Assembly (NCBI RefSeq): GCF_020184175.1
Contig: NC_065531.1
Coordinates: forward strand, 40,693,213-40,757,212
Direction: 5' to 3'
Length of the DNA stretch: 64,000 nt
From: Aphis gossypii
Lineage: Eukaryota > Arthropoda > Insecta > Hemiptera > Aphididae
Part shown: in pieces, positions 62,201 to 64,000 of the stretch
Numbering within the stretch: the first letter of the stretch is position 1
Layout: the number at the start of each line of letters is the position of its first letter
Notes under the pieces: generated by a model
Seen by the model: only the letters and a program-made list of their open reading frames with translations
What the model was told of the DNA's origin: nothing
The model's database searches: none
Program-made: the position numbers and the translations under genes

Positions 62201-64000
62201 AACTCAAAATTGATGTTATGATTTATGGTAATTTTATTATGTACATTAATACACCTAATTGGCGTGATTGCAATCATGTATTCACGGAATTATGTTACTA
62301 TAATTATTAATTATATTCGATAAAGTACTGGTAGCTATTAATCATCGAAGGGCGATTGCGGGAAAACCTCTAACAACAATACGAATATAATATAAAAAAA
62401 ATCTAGAGTGAAGAACGCTATCAAGCTTTTTTTTAAAAATACAGATATATTATTTATATAAAAAATGTTAAATAAATTATTTGCTTTAATTATATATAGC
62501 GAAATACAATTAATTTATAATTAATTGTTATAAGTACTACCTACGCGTTTATAGGAAGCCGATAAAATATTTTAAAAGAAATTTGGTTGCTATTTTTATT
62601 TTATGTGAAATATCTTAAAAATTATTGAAGGTGTACTATATAATTTTAAAAACGGTTTGACTATCAATCGTATCTTACATTTATTTAAACCATTTCGTGT
62701 GCCATGAATTCCATTGATTGATTTTATAAATTTTGGAGTATAAAATAATATTACAATTTTTAATAATAGGTAATAAAATAATTATTAAAAAATAATAATT
62801 AACCTTATTTAGGTAAATTTCAATTAAACGTTATTTGATTATATTTTAAGTTAAAATGACATAAAAAAAAAAACAAATTTTAACAGCATATTTTTTGATT
62901 GCCGTGTACCTACTTTAATAATTTATTATTATAATATCATTACCACGTTTGTACCTATTCAAATTAGTTTCCATTCATATGATTAATTTTTAAAACAATT
63001 TAATATTTAAAAATTATTTTAATAATATAAACCATTATATTCGATATCAATCTATTTTACCGGTACACTCTTACTTCGTTACGAAGTAATTATTATAAAA
63101 TTAAAAAGGCAGTATTTACCTCGGACATATCGTGAAAGTTGACATTGTGAATGTCGTTCGTCTGGTGTACCTATAATATTCTTATAACACATAACATATT
63201 GTATGAAATTACGGTAGATCAGTGATCTATGAATGCCACCGTGTATGTATAATAGGTTTGTTCGTAATATCGTATTATTATTTAGATGCGTCTAAGATCG
63301 TCGTTGGGTACACTTATGCAATTTTTCTTGGTCGTCGGATTTTTGCTCGAATACATTGTCGGACCATACACATCGTACCTAACTTTAGTCATCGTGTCAC
63401 TGGCGACACCCGTTCTATGTTTCGGCATGTTCGTGTGGATGCCGGACTCGCCACAGTCGCTGTTATTACGGCCCGGAGGAGAACAGAAGGCCATGGAATC
63501 GTTACGGTGGTTGCGCGGTAACCCGCAAGAGACGGCTCTGATCAAAGAGCTCGAAGATATCAAGGTACGTACCTATACGCATATATACTGTCGTCAGGCA
63601 CGCGATTTTACGGGTTTTAAGAGAAAGGGCTCAACTGCTTTGGAAAAAATTTAGTCATTTTTTGTCTTTTATTATGTGCCAAATATGCACATTTATTGGC
63701 TATTAATCATTATAGTATATTTATTAATTTTATTTCATTATAAAATATTCTGTGACATAATATTTAGTATTAATTTATGTTATGATTTCGTTATTTATTA
63801 TTTTGTGTACTTACCATTAACTTGGAAAATTACGAGCTGTCATTGGACTATGTGTCTATAATAATAGTTAATACTTTAGCCTTATTTCATAAAAACAGTC
63901 TAAGTCCATTTATATAATTATAGCGTGTCACAATATTATTGATCACATGTGTTGATTTTCTAAAAAAAATACCCCATAGAAAAACAGCTAGAAAAAGTTT
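23256..64000 (+). CDS. Gene B: Tret1-like sugar transporter, 5' part, runs off the right edge (whole span)
   Basis: Join 23256-23299 (probable), 52127-52473, 61418-61767, 63286-63564, then beyond the window. The pieces give 340 residues in one frame. After a tail of about 120 residues, polar and rich in Pro, Gly, Ser and Gln, come helix 1 with MGALAAGCALTW (133-144), helix 2, DRLGRKH (189-195), helix 4 with ARVLSG (223-228), PMYIAEIAE (239-247), MQFFLVVGFLLEY (258-270) and MPDSPQSLL (299-307). This is the standard first half of an SP/GLUT sugar porter, and the intact PxYxxE and GRK motifs suggest a working protein. The C-terminal half (QQxSG, GPxPW, PETKG) should lie to the right. Tret1-type proteins are facilitated trehalose/hexose carriers of the plasma membrane; the substrate here is inferred from family only. 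Confidence 0.85.
23300..23920 (+). other. Gene B intron 1, CpG-rich 5' part
   Basis: CpG density remains high to about 23800 and then falls to the AT-rich background. No further exon supported. Confidence 0.45.
23921..24321. mobile_element. hAT-like MITE, 401 bp (degenerate)
   Basis: Begins CAGGGCCGATT and ends AATCTGGCCCTG, inverted terminal repeats of the CAGGG type common in hAT elements. The 8-bp flanks, TAATCGTC and CAACGTTA, do not match, so the target duplication is lost or the ends are slightly wrong. It holds no transposase; an internal 61-codon frame is not meaningful. Confidence 0.45.
24322..25283 (+). other. Gene B intron 1, mixed GC region
   Basis: Includes a 13-bp-arm hairpin of alternating CA/TG at 24663-24693 and a block with a donor-like GTGAGTCG at 25030. 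No exon can be supported. Moderate CpG content hints at regulatory DNA, without further evidence. Confidence 0.35.
25284..26906. mobile_element. Candidate 1.6-kb element with CAGRGTGATTC ends
   Basis: Left end CAGAGTGATTC (25284) and right end GAATCACCCTG (26906) are inverted repeats with one mismatch, each flanked by TA. The right end is the same as that of the palindromic element at 13951-14577. Inside, about 26525-26906 carries a diverged inverted repeat around AGCAGAATAT / ATATTCTGCTT, a block also present in the 13951 element. It is either one element with an unrelated middle or a decayed fold-back copy beside an independent left end. Confidence 0.4.
26907..38599 (+). other. Gene B intron 1, central part
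   Basis: Nearly 12 kb of AT-rich DNA. The longest open frame (28967-29365) starts at TTG, has its first ATG near 29136 and no recognisable domain. A possible short first exon with TCAGTT (33632-33637) and donor GTAAGTCGG (33662) is noted in the findings. I see no mobile element with clear ends. Confidence 0.5.
38600..38833 (+). promoter_or_regulatory. Second probable promoter and untranslated first exon of gene B
   Basis: A CpG-rich block contains a TATA box, TATAAAA (38719-38725). About 110 bases downstream is a strong donor, CAACAG|GTAAGC, with exon end 38833. In the phase that would join gene B exon 52127, an in-frame TAG lies just before the donor and no ATG follows it. A transcript from here would therefore start translation at ATG 52239 and make a shorter N-terminus. 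Transcription start is estimated near 38750. Confidence 0.45.
38834..45429 (+). other. Gene B intron between 38.8 kb and the 45.4-kb element
   Basis: The first 1.3 kb is still CpG-rich and carries a 27-base alternating purine-pyrimidine tract at 38971-38997. The rest is AT-rich, with simple repeats such as (CAA)n near 42122-42141 and (AAT)n near 42599-42616. No exon supported. Confidence 0.5.
45430..46334. mobile_element. piggyBac-type MITE pair with TTAA target site
   Basis: Bounded by TTAA on both sides (45426-45429 and 46335-46338). Terminal repeats start GAGGACGC, and the two ends match over about 35 bases (…CCGCAT…TTGT…CCATCT…). A second TTAA-GAGGACGC end occurs in the same orientation at 45968-45979. 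The segment 45972-46334 alone is a fold-back: AGCATAGCAAATTTTCAT in its left half pairs with ATGAAAATTTGCTACACTG in its right half. So a 363-bp palindromic copy sits next to, or within, a second partial copy. No transposase frame. TTAA duplication and excision are hallmarks of piggyBac transposases. Confidence 0.65.
46335..48885 (+). other. Gene B intron 1 with an internal CpG-rich block
   Basis: AT-rich to about 47300. From about 47740 to 48330 CG dinucleotides are frequent, as in the two promoter blocks, but I found no convincing TATA plus donor pair. Function unknown. Confidence 0.4.
48886..49528. mobile_element. pogo/Tc1-like MITE, 643 bp
   Basis: Left end CAGTATAGAAGCCGCTT and right end (reverse complement) CAGTAGAAGCCGCTT form terminal inverted repeats; TA follows the right end, but the left TA is not clear. 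Two 29-base direct repeats of the form GACGGwTAAyC...GACGGTTAAkCG lie inside, at 49028-49056 and 49263-49291, and may be sub-terminal transposase-binding repeats. No coding capacity. Confidence 0.5.
49529..52126 (+). other. Gene B intron 1, 3' end
   Basis: AT-rich DNA leading to the acceptor GTATATAG at 52119-52126. No exon or element recognised. Confidence 0.6.
52127..52473 (+). CDS. Gene B exon encoding the long N-terminal tail
   Basis: Open in the transporter frame throughout, GC-rich, from acceptor ATATAG (ends 52126) to donor GTAAGC (52474), phase 2 in and phase 1 out. It encodes a hydrophilic tail with SGGGGPPRRK, an acidic METLMEEGAS-like stretch (MELETLMEEGAS from ATG 52239) and Ser/Gln-rich SHSHRSQQPQQEE, ending in SSLNLYLAACT, the first residues of helix 1. 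The splice to 61418 makes the split codon V131 and continues NMGALAAG, the usual start of a sugar porter. ATG 52239 is the alternative start for transcripts with an untranslated first exon. The tail is much longer than the roughly 27 residues before helix 1 in gene A, and may hold regulatory phosphorylation sites (inference). Confidence 0.85.
52474..59705 (+). other. Gene B intron 2, 5' part
   Basis: AT-rich. An (AT)n microsatellite of about 25 bases begins near 52520, less than 50 bases after the donor; shorter AT runs lie near 55280 and 56385. The 101-codon open frame at 55312-55617 has no recognisable domain. A GA-rich run lies near 58719-58750. Confidence 0.55.
59706..59988. mobile_element. 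hAT-like MITE, about 283 bp (degenerate)
   Basis: Begins CAGTGACGTATTTAC and ends (reverse complement) AAGTGGCATATTTAG, a diverged inverted pair of the hAT CAGTGGCGTA type. Flanks TTGGGGGG and CTAAGGGG are only partly alike, so the 8-bp duplication is uncertain. An 11-base G run occupies 59722-59732. A 168-codon minus-strand frame (59493-59999) lies mostly over this element and has no transposase motif. Confidence 0.38.
59989..61417 (+). other. Gene B intron 2, 3' part
   Basis: AT-rich to about 60760, then mixed composition. The open frame at 61177-61392 runs up close to the exon acceptor but is in a different frame and has no recognisable domain. The acceptor is TTTGCAG, ending at 61417. 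Confidence 0.6.
61418..61767 (+). CDS. Gene B exon with helices 1-4
   Basis: Phase-1 entry, phase-0 exit; acceptor TTTGCAG, donor GTATAT at 61768. It encodes residues 131-247 (long-form numbering): helix 1 NMGALAAGCALTWSSP, an extracellular loop, SSWVGSLVTLGAAIGP of helix 2, DRLGRKHTILL, helix 3, LARVLSGIAVG of helix 4 and PMYIAEIAE. All hallmark residues of the N-terminal sugar-porter bundle are present, including Glu244 of PxYxxE. Strong GC contrast with both introns. The opposite-strand open frame over 61309-61884 is a shadow. Confidence 0.95.
61844..62021. repeat. 8-bp target-site duplication of the hAT MITE
   Basis: GTTGTCAC occurs immediately before (61844-61851) and immediately after (62014-62021) the element, an exact 8-base duplication, the length made by hAT transposases. 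Confidence 0.85.
61852..62013. mobile_element. hAT MITE, 162 bp, with intact ends
   Basis: Left end CAGTGGCATGGCGAAG and right end CTTCGCCACGCCACTG are inverted repeats of 16 bases with one mismatch. A second internal pair, CAGAGGCAATTGCCTCTG near 61878, is itself a palindrome and is echoed by TTGCCTCTGG near the right end. The exact 8-bp flanking duplication shows it inserted as a unit. The near-identical ends suggest fairly recent movement. It lies in gene B intron 3 and does not touch splice sites. Confidence 0.85.
63286..63564 (+). CDS. Gene B exon with helices 5-6 and start of central loop
   Basis: 93 codons, phase 0 at both ends; acceptor TATTTAG (ends 63285), donor GTACGT (63565). It encodes residues 248-340: RLRSSLGTLMQFFLVVG (the RGxLG-like turn and helix 5), helix 6, MPDSPQSLLL where the family has PESPxxL, then the loop MESLRWLRGNPQE...ELEDIK. 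It follows PMYIAEIAE as expected for the family. The reading frame continues past the donor briefly, but family pattern and a good donor favour splicing. Confidence 0.93.
63565..64000 (+). other. Gene B intron 4, 5' part (cut by window edge)
   Basis: AT-rich DNA after donor GTACGT. The rest of the gene, encoding the C-terminal six helices, should lie beyond position 64000. Confidence 0.75.

Larger units (their letters stand above)
61768..63285 (+). other. Gene B intron 3
   Basis: 1518 bases from GTATAT to ATTTAG, AT-rich apart from a hAT-type MITE at 61852-62013 about 85 bases past the donor. No other feature seen. Confidence 0.8.

Overview
This is eukaryotic, very AT-rich, gene-poor DNA, and it looks like an insect genome. 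The aphid-like character is inferred from long A/T runs, repeated 'taggtacct'-type words, short GC-richer exons in large introns, and many small terminal-inverted-repeat elements. No database was searched. I see nothing prokaryotic, no CRISPR array and no convincing RNA gene.

Two genes can be supported, both on the + strand and both sugar transporters of the major facilitator superfamily (SP/GLUT family, closest in motif pattern to insect Tret1-like facilitated trehalose/hexose transporters). Gene A is complete: six coding exons between 4878 and 10081 join with canonical GT/AG sites and matching phases to give a 478-residue, 12-helix protein. It probably has an upstream untranslated exon ending at 2148. 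Gene B is larger and runs off the right edge. Its exons at 52127-52473, 61418-61767 and 63286-63564 encode a long low-complexity N-terminal tail and roughly the first half of the transporter, up to the central cytoplasmic loop. A likely start exon lies in a CpG-rich block at 23256-23299, and a second probable first exon ends at 38833, so the gene may extend over more than 40 kb with introns of about 29, 13 and 9 kb. The two genes share one intron at the same place and phase inside the first membrane helix but differ at the others. This fits old paralogues rather than a recent tandem copy.

Layout: 1-1750, nothing recognised; 1760-10300, gene A; 10300-22240, AT-rich intergenic DNA holding a 627-bp palindromic element at 13951-14577 and a possible orphan first exon near 19020-19153; 22240-23560, CpG-rich block with the probable gene B promoter; 23560-52126, gene B intron 1 with several small DNA transposons (23921-24321, 25284-26906, 45430-46334, 48886-49528) and an internal CpG-rich promoter near 38600-38833; 52127-64000, gene B exons, with a hAT-type MITE carrying an exact 8-bp target duplication at 61852-62013.

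Both transporters would act in the plasma membrane moving sugars. In a sap-feeding insect, sugar uptake and trehalose handling are the obvious roles, but substrate is not readable from the sequence. I found no undescribed multi-gene system. The most interesting points are altered substrate-site motifs in gene A, the multi-promoter structure of gene B, and a set of fold-back elements with clear ends and target-site duplications.
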